A stretch of 64,000 bases of DNA from Mucor racemosus (Eukaryota; Mucoromycota; Mucoromycetes; Mucorales; Mucoraceae), in NCBI GenBank assembly GCA_027405735.1, contig JAPEHQ010000009.1, positions 1,860,001 through 1,924,000 of the forward strand. The letters run 5' to 3'. This document shows positions 48,738 to 59,467 of the stretch, piece by piece. Within the stretch, counting starts at the first letter, position 1. The number at the start of each line of letters is the position of its first letter. The position numbers and the translations under genes were made by a program. The notes beneath the pieces were generated by a model that saw only the letters and a list, made by a program, of their open reading frames with translations, did no database searches and was not told the origin of the DNA.

Positions 48738-49430
48738 TTTTTGTTTGTCAAAAATCTAATAATTATACATTAGGAACACTTATTAAAATTCGATGTCGAT
48801 CATTGAAATTCAACATGAAATGGTATTTAGTAGCTAATACTAAATGCTAAATGTTATACCAAACCATCAGCATGAACAACAAATATCACTAATAAACACT
48901 GTTTAGGGTACTGACTAAATATTGAGCTAGAGTATGTAATACTAATAATAATGAGCACAGAAGGCATGGTTCATCGTAAGTCCTTAATAGGTTATCTGGA
49001 TATGATTGATGTATCATTCTTAAACCGGATCATGTCAAATCCAAAAAAGTAAACAATAACAGATCCGGAACCGGAAGCTCCTTAATTAAATATTAACTAT
49101 ACAATGCTCCTAAAAGCATGGTATAGAAGCATGGTATAGAAGCATGGTATAGAAGCATGATATAGAAGCATGGTATAGAAGCATGGTATAGAAGCATGGT
49201 ATAGAAGCATGGTATAGAAGCATGGTGTAAAGCATGATACACCAGTGCGATATTCCAACATGATATACCAACATAACACATTACTATTAAATAATATCTA
49301 AACTACCTTATCACATCATTAATTCCCCAAATCAAATAGTATATAAACCCTATTAATTTCATTCCAATAAACGATATCTCTTTACTTGATTAAATTTTTA
49401 ATTTTATTTAACCTAAACATATTTTGATAA
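48738..49430 (+). mobile_element. LTR-like repeat, family LTR4 (copy 2) with an internal minisatellite
   Basis: It shares the ordered blocks given for 43150-43530 and ends with AGTATATAAACCC and CCAATAAACG, a TATA box and a polyadenylation-like signal. The 13-bp array lies between these parts and is absent from copy 1. Confidence 0.4.
49115..49232 (+). repeat. 13-bp minisatellite, about nine units
   Basis: AGCATGGTATAGA repeats at 49115, 49128, 49141, 49154 and so on to 49219 with nearly no change. Two overlapping minus-strand ORFs with repeated CFYTM and SIPCFY words are artefacts of the array. Confidence 0.93.
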
Positions 49431-49918
49431 ATCAATGATCATTAGAGTTAGAAACTGTAAGGACTGATGCATATAGACTTTATTTCAATTATAGAATAAG
49501 GTAGAGTGATTATATTATATATTATATTTATTCTAAGATGATGTGATATTATTTAAGTTGAGCCAATGTAAATTTTTACCTGCGATTCACATTGGTTTTT
49601 TCTGTTATAAAGAATATTCTCCCGTTTAATCAATCATCAATGAATATTCTATCTACTTAACTTTGCCTCATCCTTGTCGGAACTGGTTCTGGTCAATCTA
49701 TTCCCATCAAAACCTCATACAACTGGTCTTCCAACTTAAGAAATCAAGATTTAACTATCAAATGTTATATCCTATATCCGCGCTCCTAAAACATATAAAT
49801 ATCTGACCTTTATACTCATGATATGACATTTTCATCCTTTTTTTCTTATACATATACTTAAATAAATATATCTAGTTTTAATTGTATTTTAGCTGGTTAT
49901 CTTAAGTATATATATAAA
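49431..49918. other. AT-rich spacer between repeats
   Basis: I see no gene, TIR or LTR boundary in this stretch. Confidence 0.45.
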
Positions 49919-51785
49919 CAATGTTAACATGCGTATTCAAATAAAAGAAAAGAATACCAAATGGATAGTCTGATGCATATGTCTTATCAAACGGTGAATA
50001 TATCCTTGGAATATGAAAACAAAAAGAGAGAAACAACACACGTAGAAAAGGATTTTCAAGGTTTTGCATTATCTATTAGCGCATTTAAAACACTGCTAAA
50101 TTGCACATTTCAGCCAATGTAAAAGCAGCATTACAGCGCATCAATCCATAAACTAAACAAAATAAGCAATATCTGTTATCATAGAAACATGAATTTTCTA
50201 CCAGAAAAACCAGCTGTCATATTATAGATTCATTAAAAAAATGCAAAAGCGAGCCCGTAGAGCAACGCCGTAAATGAGCATAGCAAGATTGAATGGCTAA
50301 GTCTCTTATACTGTGGTATATGTCTAAGTTCTAAATAAAAATGCGGTATTTTTTAAACTTTTCTTATATTTAACCATGTACGATCTGAAAATTCAGACTT
50401 TGTAGCGGACATTTTCGGGGCTCATTTTATCCTTACCAACACTCATGATTTTGATCAAAAAACAGAGAAATCAATTTTTGAAACCAAAATCAACGTTTAA
50501 ATATACTACATTAGGAGACAAAATTGTAGGCATAGCCAATACGCATTTGATAAAAGTTTAATATTAAATGTTAAGTAATGAAACTTTGCACTTTTGCCCC
50601 AAAAACGGATTTTTGGTTAAAGGATTTTCATGTAATATTTTGCAATAAAAATGTTTGTTATTTTTTATTGAACAATAGAGCACTACATTTGGTACATGTG
50701 TATATTTTTTGTTTTTATAATTGGTATTATAATTAGCTCTAAATTTGCAAAACCAAGAGAAAAAAATTAAAAAATGTCAAAATTGATGATCTGGACAAGA
50801 ATAATTTTTGAAATTAATATTCCGCTTATAAGCCTTGCAAGTCTTAAAAATAAGAGAATTTACGATAATTGAGAATCTGCAATGCTGTACCCACTTGATT
50901 CACGCTTATTACTGTAAATATTTATACATGTTAATATTGTGTGGTAGTTTATTCGATGATAATATAGTCTTACTTTATAATTATTGCGCTAGAGGTGATT
51001 TACATTGAGTTTTAGTCTTACCCCTCCAACATCATAAACATAAACATGGCCATCACTGGAACCTATTACTCCCATCTTTTTACCCTCTTTGTCCCAAACT
51101 GATTTATTCAATACGTTACTAGAACCAAATTACGTAATTATACATGGTTCCTCGGTATTTGCATTCAAATTCCATAAATTAAATTAAATGATTCCATCTA
51201 CAATAGTATCAAACTTATCATCAGCCCGCCTTATGATAAATGTCATTCTAAAATCAGAAACATCCCATTATCATTGTTATAAACTATGAAAAGCTTGCTT
51301 TTTAATAATACAGCAATTAAATAAAAAACAAGATGATACTAATAATAGCACATGGTGAGTATTTAACATGTTAGTAAGTTTGATAGAGTATTCTTTTAAA
51401 CCCCTTTTAAAAATCCTGAGGCAAATACAACATCTTGGTCCTATAATTTTTATCCATCAAAATGTTGCGATTTCCACTACACAATGAATGAACCTTTTAT
51501 CAATCTTGACCTCGATGTACATTGTTAGATATCAGTTCTCTGCCAGTTGCATTTTCTCTGATTTATTAATATTTAGTCATATTGAACGATGGTTTGTCAG
51601 CATTGCCAAAAAAAAAAAAAAAAAAGAATAAATCCTTTAAGAGTTTTCTGCATATCAAATTATGCGATTTAGTAGCAATGATTGCACTTAACTATGCTTT
51701 TAAAAAAGCCTAATGATGTTAATCAGGATAACTAGTACTTTCATTCAAAAGTAAGCTTTTCTTTATACATTCAATTTCATCCATT
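49919..51785 (+). mobile_element. TIR-family internal piece (copy 5)
   Basis: It is collinear with copy 2 from about 13570 to 15400 and is more diverged than copies 1 and 2 are from each other. Both family ends are missing. It retains the conserved block around GTAGCGGACATTTTCGGGGC (50402) and the WD40 fragment. Confidence 0.65.
51019..51250 (-). pseudogene. WD40 fragment resembling dynein intermediate chain (copy 5)
   Basis: The minus strand reads VWDKEGK, then GVIGSSDGHVYVYDVGG. Changes from the other copies are partly conservative (IGE to VGG, AAIG to GVIG). It diverged separately from copies 1 and 2, so the capture is older than the spread of the family. Confidence 0.5.
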
Positions 51786-52442
51786 CAATAAATGATATTG
51801 CATTTATTATCCGTTATATCAGTTAACCAACTTTACCTTGATCCGATACATTTGACAATTAAATACCTAAATTGCACTTGAGCCACCAGGTATTGACACA
51901 AAAAAATCTCGTCCAGGTCGACGAAGCATCACAATTTGTATTATTTTTTTGTGTTCATTGATCTGAGCTCTCTCTCACATTCATAGATCTTTGCATAAAA
52001 CATATCTCTATCTGTTCAATTTAACTGAAATATGTACATTGAACGCCAACATCGTACTTGATATAACCCCTTACTTTATTGCGACTCAACGCAGCTAATT
52101 TGATGCCAATTTAGCATTAGCAGTTAAATCATCAGATAAATTTAAGATTAGACAGCCTCTTTAATAGTTCTGCATGTCATGAGCTAATAATGGACCATTA
52201 TTATAGATACGCTAATCAAGGATGGTGAGTTAACTCTAATGAATGAACGAGTCGATATAGTAGTCTAAACGAAATAATATTAAAATCAAATATAGCAATT
52301 GAATGAGCAAGAAATAATAAACCATGCAAATTAGCATAATTGAATTGTTTCAAGCATTTTGAACTGGATACGCCTTTACTTTTGACCTATAAAAATTGAT
52401 TAATTAGTAAAACCAATTAAAAAGTAATTATTATGATATACC
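51786..52442. other. Unassigned AT-rich region
   Basis: No coding exon or repeat limit was recognised. Confidence 0.4.
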
Positions 52443-52535
52443 TGTCGTATATTTCCATGTTTGATAAATAATACATAAAAAAGAGTACAATTAAAAGAGA
52501 ATGAGTAATAAATCAGTTAAACTGTACAATAAAAA
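52443..52535 (+). repeat. 5' end fragment of LTR2
   Basis: It begins TGTCGTATATTTCC and follows the LTR at 900 to the AACTGTACAATAAAA block, then switches directly into repeat R2. The junction suggests R2 inserted into, or recombined with, this LTR. Confidence 0.6.
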
Positions 52536-52540
52536 AAAGT

Positions 52541-53090
52541 ATATTTTTGTACATATTTTTGAGGATATCTCCACGAAAAATCAATATTTTGAAAAAAACT
52601 AAATTGGATCCGAGAGAGCTTAACGAGCTTGATGGCATGAGTAAAAAAAAACTGCTACTCAATTTAACAAATATTTTGAAATCTACTACAAAAATGCCAA
52701 AAAAAAAAATGAAAAAAAATAAAAGTGTTCAGAATTTTTTTATATTAAGATATGTTATAGAGCAGTTTAAAACAAGTAAGCTTTATTATTAGAAAGTGTT
52801 AGTATAGTTTAATTTTTTCTAGAGATATGAAGCCCCAAAGTTTTCAATCCATTAGCAGTGAAATACGCGTAAAAAATCTGAAACATTAGCACTGAAAAAT
52901 TAATACCAACTGCAAAAAGCAGGATATTTCTGGATACTTATTTTTGAATTAAAGCTGAGCATCTCAGGTACATGAACATATAATGCTTTCTTGGTGTTAT
53001 TTAGTGAAAAAAAAAGTAGAGTAGGGATGAAAAGTGAGACCCAGTTTTCAAGGAAAAATCAGTGAATTTCAGGCATTTTTGAGTCTTTTG
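52541..53090 (+). repeat. Dispersed repeat R2, copy C (right half)
   Basis: It matches copy A from the SPRKINIL-coding part to its right end. It is closer to the copy at 62930 than to those at 16765 and 26228 (GGATCCGAGAGAGC versus GGTTCGAGAGAGC). Confidence 0.7.
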
Positions 53091-53550
53091 TGCAATATAA
53101 AATAAATGGAAGAACAAGTAGCCTAATGGTACCAATTTATATCTATTTAGCATTGTATAAGGTATATCCTAAAAAATATTTAATATGAGATTAGTCAGAG
53201 AAAATAGGACAGACCAGTGTTACTAGATGTTCAAGAAACGTTTACAAATAGGGAAAAATGAAAGATTTTGGATTTAAAAAAAATTCGTAGACCCTGATAT
53301 CTGGCATATTGATGGATGTTCTTAAGGCGTACGTATATCTGCAGCGTTAGATAATCGACTACAAGTTCTTGACATTACCTCCTGTGAGAGCTCTTGAAGC
53401 ATGAAACTTGGACGTGTATTTCTAGGTTGCTTTAAACCAATCCTTTTTTTATGGAGAGTAAGTTAGGGATAAATATTAATCCAGTTAAATTGCTTACTGA
53501 TTTAACTTTTTACAATTGCTATGCAACAACATGCAAAAATGTCTCAAAAT
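53091..53550. other. Intergenic, nothing recognised
   Basis: There is no supportable gene here. Small open stretches do not join through splice sites. Confidence 0.4.
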
Positions 53551-53564
53551 CAGAGTTAGGTTGT

Positions 53565-54150
53565 TGTTATTAAATCTTTCTTTGTATCATTTATTTCCGA
53601 GATAAATGGCCTTTCTTGTAATGGCTGTCTCTTATCAAGGCATACATATCCTCACTGCATTACTTCTCATAAATCCACTCGTAGGGCCATTCTTAATTTT
53701 TGAATACGATTCGTTTCTTTAAATTTTAGCAATTCTATTGGAAAGTGTTGCCTCAAATATCAGAAGTGTGCTCAGATGACCGAACAGAAATTGCAATGTT
53801 TTACTTTAATTGATGAGATGTCAGTACAAAAAACATGAACTCTTCTTCCAAAAACAAAAGTGTACAATATATACAATGTATTTAAAAGCTTAAGCTATAG
53901 TTAATTGCCAAAATAAAATTCGAAAAACTCTTTAGATAAAGGTTATACTGGACGCATCAAGTCTTATAATTGGGAGGAAGGTAAGGGACTTCCATAATAG
54001 TAATACCTTTTACCAGCATCCAATGCTGCAAAAGCTCGCTATCTATTCTCTTTCTATTTTTCTAGATGCGTGTCATTTTCATTGTGAGGTGAAGGAGGTC
54101 AAGAAGCTGCTAGGGTATCGCTTGACGCCCAAATGCCGTATATTTTAAAT
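53565..54150 (+). pseudogene. Possible P-element/THAP9-type transposase relic
   Basis: At 53567-53710 the plus strand reads a Cys/His segment (LSCNGCLLSRHTYPHC). At 53728-53838, after a TTTTAG acceptor, it reads GKCCLKYQKCAQMTEQK and then LQCFTLIDEMSVQKT. The IDEMS block with a cysteine-rich lead resembles the first catalytic Asp region of P-element and THAP9 transposases. Two further exon-like pieces (53929-53980, then 54065-54149 ending in TAA) join in phase through GTAAGG and TTCTAG but are not recognised. Length and motifs are far too incomplete for function. Confidence 0.35.
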
Positions 54151-54328
54151 GATTGTCTTTGTGGCACGACGGTGGGGATTTGCTTTTTCACATGGATATT
54201 ATCCTCATCATCTTCATTTAATAAGCATAATTTACTATAATAATGAAATGTATGTGTGTTGATTATTGTTTACTAAAAAACCTGATTTATTATTTCTTAT
54301 ATATAATTAAAAATGCATTCTATCATTA

Positions 54329-54871
54329 TTATAATCTGGCATCAATATTATACTTTGTATGAGAACCAGAGTAGCATAAACGATTATCTTGATCGTAGAC
54401 TCTTGTAAAGATATTAGCCAAATTCTTTCCAACTCGTTGCACTTCACAATCAAGACGAATAACATCTCCTTCAGCAACACCACTTAAATAAGCAACTGAC
54501 AGATCTGTTGAAACACCAATCATTTCCCATTTCTTTCCTGTACCAACTAAAACTGCAAAACTACTGCAAATATCAATCAGTGTAGCCACACAACCACCGT
54601 GAAGATTTCCTAATCTATTCCAGATATAGATATATGTATATATATATCAGCTCTTAAATCGTTTCCATCACGTATACACTACTTACTGATTACAGTGAAA
54701 TTCCTCAACTTTGAATTCCCAAGACAAGACATTGGGTTTAGCAGCAGTGATGCTAAGGTTCTTTTCGACACTGTGCTCCCAAAAAATAGGTCCATCTGCC
54801 TTTTGGTTATAAAAATCTACCATATCTTGGAGTCTAGGGTAACTTGTAGCAGCATCGTTAGTGATTTTCAT
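54329..54871 (-). CDS. Hotdog-fold acyl-CoA thioesterase (ACOT13/PaaI-like), 156 aa
   Basis: It probably hydrolyses acyl-CoA to free acid and CoA, in mitochondria or cytosol. Exons are 54871-54687 and 54614-54329, with a 72-nt intron at phase 2. The active-site helix motif LGNLHGGCVATLID spans the splice junction. Further family features are ISTDLSVAYLSG-like sequence (VSTDLSVAYLSGVAEG) and a final strand with YSGSHTKYN. The ATG at 54871 is chosen over one 20 codons upstream because it gives the usual length of 140-160. A mitochondrial targeting peptide is not obvious. It is divergent to Tim8. Confidence 0.9.
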
Positions 54872-55539
54872 TTTAGTAGGATATAAATTGTTTGTAATCA
54901 AAAGCAAGTAAATTGAAATTAGGAATTTCAATAATTTATATCAAAATATCAAATTAGTGTGAAATTGTATGACAAAGCATTTTACAATCGAAAAATTGTG
55001 GGGAAGCATGCGGAGAGAACCAAGTGTGTGCCATTGAATCAAAGCTGCTACTTGCATTTGAAAGTCAGGACTTGTTTAGTTTATACTACTTGAATCATGA
55101 AATACAAATAATCTACTTATTAAAGAGATCTGTCAAAATCCTACCGAGAAATAGGCTCTAATATACAGTATGTCAAGTTATTTCTCATACGATTAAAATT
55201 TGGAGAAATTATACATGTGGCCGTTGATGTTGAACGAAATGCTTGAGAAAGATATATGATTTTTGACATTTCTTAAAAGATTATATGCTCAAAAATGAAC
55301 CAAGTTCAATTATCATGTTTAATTTAAGGAACACGAACTAAAATACGCAGGCATATATCAAGTAAAAGATTTACAAAAAGACTGGAATAAATCCATCACT
55401 TCTACTGTACATGTCTGATTTCATGGAAGCAAGTCTATTGATACCAGTCACGGGAATTAGCAAGGTATTTGATAGGTTTTGAGCTTGGGTCCATCATCGT
55501 TTTCTTCTTCTTTTTTCATTTTAAAGCAAATAATCAAAT
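54872..55539. promoter_or_regulatory. Divergent intergenic region thioesterase / TIM8
   Basis: These 668 bp lie between two divergent starts. A CT-rich stretch (TTTTCTTCTTCTTTTTTC, 55500-55518) precedes TIM8. No other site was recognised. Confidence 0.45.
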
Positions 55540-55956
55540 ATGTCTCAACCTCAATTCAGCGAAAACGATCAACGTGAACTTGCCCAGGTAAATATTTTGT
55601 AAAATTGGCTTGATTTTGGTTTTTAAGTTGGCAAAATAAAACGGAAGTAATTGACATTTGATGATATCCATTAGTTCCTCGAAGCTGAGCAAGCTAAAGC
55701 CCGTGTCCAAGAAACTGTTCACAACATGACTGATAACTGTTGGGTAAGTGTGATTCTGTGTAATTGGGAGAAAGAGAGAGAGAGAGAGGACATATATTTA
55801 TGTACATGTTGAAAATAGGATAAATGTATCTCCAAGATCAACAACAAAATGGACCGTTCTGAAGAAGCATGTCTCGCCAACTGTGTTGATAGATTCTTAG
55901 ATACCAGTTTATTCATTGTTAAGCGTTTGGAAGATATGAGATCAAGTGGCATGTAA
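55540..55956 (+). CDS. TIM8: Small Tim chaperone Tim8, 84 aa
   Basis: This intermembrane-space chaperone works with Tim13 to guide hydrophobic precursors to inner- or outer-membrane translocases. Exons are 55540-55587, 55675-55743 and 55819-55956. The twin CX3C motif is C38-x3-C42 and C57-x3-C61, and the second part reads CLANCVDRFLDTS, typical of Tim8 (family CxxxCVDRFLDx). Length is normal. Intron 2 holds a GA microsatellite. Assignment to Tim8 rather than Tim9, 10 or 13 rests on the CVDRFLD segment and the FLEAEQAKARVQ helix. Confidence 0.93.
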
Positions 55957-56040
55957 ATAAGGATAGACAGACAAAAAAGTAGACTTTTTATATATAAATA
56001 AAATTATACATATATACTATACATATTTTATTATGAATGT

Positions 56041-56706
56041 TTAACAGATAAGTGATGCTACACCATGCATTTCCTCTCGAAGTTCATCCCAAACTTCATA
56101 CATTTTGTCAGTAACTTCTTTGACACTGATGAGAAAAAAAAAAAAAAAAAAGATGAACAAACAATGACCTTTTAATGTTACTATTAAATATTACCTTTCT
56201 TGTTGTTGCTTGATAGTTTCATCAAAATCTTTATCGGATTCCTTGGCTTGAATTGTCAAGATTTGTAATTTGGCAGTCTTTTATAGATGAAATAAGTCCA
56301 TGCATTCTTTCTTATAAAATCATCCATTACCTTTTCTAATCTTTCCTTTTCAATATTCTGTAATTGTCGAATCATACCCCCGATGACTTTATCTGATTCA
56401 TTGATCTTTTTCTCTACATCTTGAATTTCCTGAGATACATCTTGGAAACCTTCTGTGACAATCTTACAAACAGAATGGTATTGCTCGGCAGGACATTTTC
56501 CAGTTAAATAATCCTTAAAAGCACTGTCGCCGTATGCCAATTCATCAGCAATTTTTTCCTTGTCGCGTCCATTACTCTATATATCAAACTTACATGTCAA
56601 ACTCTCCATATAATTCCAAACGAGTATTTTGGGCCTTCAATAATTTTTGAAGTTCTTTGGATAAGGCTTCATTCTTTGTTAAAATTTCGTTCTTTGCTTC
56701 AACCAT
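56041..56706 (-). CDS. REX1B-like coiled-coil protein (DNA_repr_REX1B family), 157 aa
   Basis: Exons are 56706-56594, 56523-56331, 56277-56195 and 56125-56041. The first intron is 70 nt (56524-56593). An alternative 19-nt intron is too short, and only the 70-nt one restores the family spacing in LYGEFD-x-AFKDYL. The rest fits: a helix with VTEGFQDVSQEI, then IRQLQNIEKERLEKTAKLQ, then a charged helix ending WDELREEM. Chlamydomonas REX1-B is linked to excision repair, and the biochemical role of the family is not known. The protein is almost wholly helical with no membrane segment. Its stop is 85 bp from that of Tim8 (convergent). Confidence 0.75.
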
Positions 56707-57291
56707 CTTTTTCGTTATTCGTGCAGTGACAAGATAAAAAGAAGATATAAAGTTAATCCTGCTGCTTTATAATGGTTTGTTGGTGTGTTGAGGCGGAGCC
56801 TGTGGTTTTACACAAAGATTTGAGACAAATATAGGCTCGTTTGCAGGGCTTTTATCAGCCTAAATTTGCTTACTACCACCGCTTCCGAATGACGATTGCT
56901 ATATATTTCATTGATTATATTTGATTTACAACTACCAATGCGCAAATTCCTATTTACTATTATATTCATCAATGTTCTTTATCTGTATGAGTGCTCAATT
57001 AAGTTGATTGGCTAAAGCTTTCATTATTCAACGTGTCTGACAATCAACAAGAAAAAGCATGAATGTGTGTTGTTTCCTAAGTTTCAACATTATGATATCT
57101 ACTGAATATTTAAATAAAAAACTGTAAAGTACTAGAAAGTATTGTAAAATTGTTTTTGAGTATACAGAAAATATTAATTGGACAATTTGGTTTTATAAAA
57201 ATCTTTAAAGGCAAAGGTACAATAATGTTTTTTGTTCATTTATGCCATTTTCAAAAGTAAAACGTATGACATCCTCACTTTCATTTTACGA
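56707..57291. promoter_or_regulatory. Upstream region of the REX1B-like gene
   Basis: These 585 bp separate the REX1B-like start from the 3' end of the next minus-strand gene. No ORF or repeat is seen. Confidence 0.4.
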
Positions 57292-57994
57292 TTATTTTGT
57301 ACTATTTTGGGGATTGGTAGACAAAGTATTGGAATCAAAACATCCAAGTTGAAGATGCTTTGCAATATACGAGATATCTTGCTGCATTAAGGCCATTCCA
57401 TTTATCTCGGCCTTAATATGAATATGATTTGTTTCGTTCATTTGATTGCATCTTTCCGTCAGTTCAGCAATTTTGTCTGGATGCACAATATCTGATGCTA
57501 ATACAGTGCATTTTAACTCGCTAATTTCAATGCTTAATTCAATAAAATTTTGTTGTTGCGTAATCTTTGATTTAGGAATAATCTCTTCCAATTTGCTCGT
57601 CTTATTTTTGACATAGTCTATTTGATGGGATTGATTCAAAATCTTATTTTACAGCGATTTAATCTTTTTATTGTAATCGATTGTGTTTGTTCTAGTTTCT
57701 AATCTTTTGAGAAAAAAATCAAAACCTGACATACGACTAATAGACAATTGATTAGCGGCGCCTTGATCCCCTGATTTCCTCATCATTTCATTCTTAAAAT
57801 GGACAATTAAGTTTTCTAATGCAGTAATCTTATTGTAAGAGGTTTGTTCATTAACTATCAGATATTCAATCTAGTATAAATTATCAAAAAAAAAAAAAAA
57901 AAAGGTATGAGAATCTACAAGTATCATTCACAGTTTATATAAAATACTTTTTTCTGGGCGTCGTTCGATTCTGACAGTATAGAATCAATACGCT
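57292..57994 (-). pseudogene. Coiled-coil protein gene with one in-frame stop
   Basis: Two minus-strand exons are visible: 57994-57948 (ERIDSILSESNDAQKK) and 57870-57292, joined at phase 0 across a GTATTT...TACTAG intron. The second is open for 193 codons except for one TAA at 57651-57649. Sequence on both sides of that stop has the same style: charged, with heptad-like leucine and isoleucine spacing (ITALENLIVHFKNEM before, KLEEIIPKSKITQQQ after). The family is not recognised, and the 5' part was not found upstream. It may be a recent pseudogene, a read-through case or an assembly error. Confidence 0.45.
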
Positions 57995-58799
57995 CTAGAC
58001 ATACAAATATATTTCATTAATAGGTGCGTTGAACTGATCAAATATATGTTGCAATACCACTTATCGTTTGAATCAGTGAATAAAATGGGAAAAAGAGCAG
58101 AACGATATATTTGAAAGCAATGATTGACAGTGTAATAGCCCAATATGAAATAGATTGCCGCTCGAAATTCATGTTTAATTATATATTCAAAGAAAAAACA
58201 GGTACTCAAGGAAACATTTGGTTTGGAGTCTGTGGTATTTATATACAGTTTGTGTATATATTGTGCTCTTTGTGTAGCTCACAGCTGATGCTAACACTCA
58301 TTTCACTTGAAGCTCAGTATATTTTTGGTAAATGAACGCCTAAACAATGTATGAAGGTTATATTTTGACAGCATTTGATGCTAAAAGGTGTATACATAAC
58401 AGTCGCGAATGTTTCTTGAATTTAGATCGATAACAAAAGATATATACAAAGGTTTATTTGTGTACAATTGGAGGATCGATGTCGCTTTTGTTTGACATTT
58501 AATTAATTGTCAATAAATTACAGGTATTACGTATATATATCTTATATATATAGCAAACCATTCACAATGGTTTATATACTAAACCATAATTAAAACTATT
58601 CTGATTTGACAAGCACTGCCACTGTTTTAGCTTCAGCCCTTCAAGTATGTATGGAATTCATTTGATTTAGACATTGACTATAGCTTTTTCAATGCCAAAC
58701 CAACTATTAAACCTGGTTTTATTACTGATTCAATAAACCTATGTGGCCTGTCGTTCTCATCGCGTTAAAATGTGATATTCATCTGCTATTTACACTGAA
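57995..58799. other. Unassigned region upstream of the coiled-coil gene
   Basis: Opposing ORFs of 74 codons (57985-58209 minus, 58111-58335 plus) overlap here and neither shows a family signature. Missing 5' exons of the coiled-coil gene could lie here. Confidence 0.35.
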
Positions 58800-59420
58800 T
58801 ACTACTATATTTCACTTAAAACCAGCATTGCATACTTGTCTTCTCATTATTTTACTATTCTAAACTACAACTATTATCTGATAATCATTACTTTCAATAA
58901 GCATATTTCAAAGCTAAGTAATGTGCCAGATGTGCAGCACAATTATCTATTGATTAAGCTGTTTTTGAAGTTTCTAGCTACATTTTTCAAAGATAATATT
59001 TTTGTCGATTTTTTTCAAATCCAGAATTTGGGATGAGGGTATACAAGTGAAAAATCGAAACAAAACAGAGGGTATTCTTTTGTGTCTAAAATATGTTATA
59101 GAGCACTTTAAAACAAGTAATTTTATGTTATCAGATAGTGTTAGTATAGCTTGATTTTTTGTAGAGATATCACGCCTCAAAGTTTCTGATTTTTGGCAGT
59201 GAAAAATGCATAAAAACATGAAACATTAGCACTGAAAAATTAATACCACTTGCAAAAAAACAGAATATTTTTAGATACTCATTTTTGGATTAAAAGTAAA
59301 AGATCTCAGGTACATTGGCATATAATTTTTGTTGGTGTTATTTGGTGAAAAAAAAAAAACGTAGAGCAATGATGAAAAGTGGGAGCCAGTTTTCAAGGGA
59401 AAAACCTCGAATTTTTTAAT
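58800..59420 (+). repeat. Dispersed repeat R2, copy D (internally deleted)
   Basis: It matches copy A up to the GGGATGAGGGTATACAAG block and then skips about 200 bp to ATATGTTATAGAGCAC. It continues to the AAAGTGGGAGCCAGTTTTC end. Confidence 0.65.
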
Positions 59421-59431
59421 GCAGATTGTCG

Positions 59432-59467
59432 GTCAACTGAGTCAACTGAGTCAACTGAGTCAACTGA
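59432..59467 (+). repeat. 9-bp tandem repeat GTCAACTGA, four units
   Basis: Four exact units at 59432, 59441, 59450 and 59459 create three TGAGTCA heptamers spaced 9 bp apart (59438, 59447, 59456). TGAGTCA is the core site of Gcn4/AP-1 bZIP factors. No gene start lies close by. Confidence 0.9.

Noticed and set aside
49093..49281. Two overlapping 60-codon ORFs with CFYTM repeats
   Set aside because: They are translations of the 13-bp minisatellite.
56575..56593. A 19-nt intron in the REX1B-like gene
   Set aside because: Too short for a fungal intron; the 70-nt intron 56524-56593 keeps frame and restores the family spacing.
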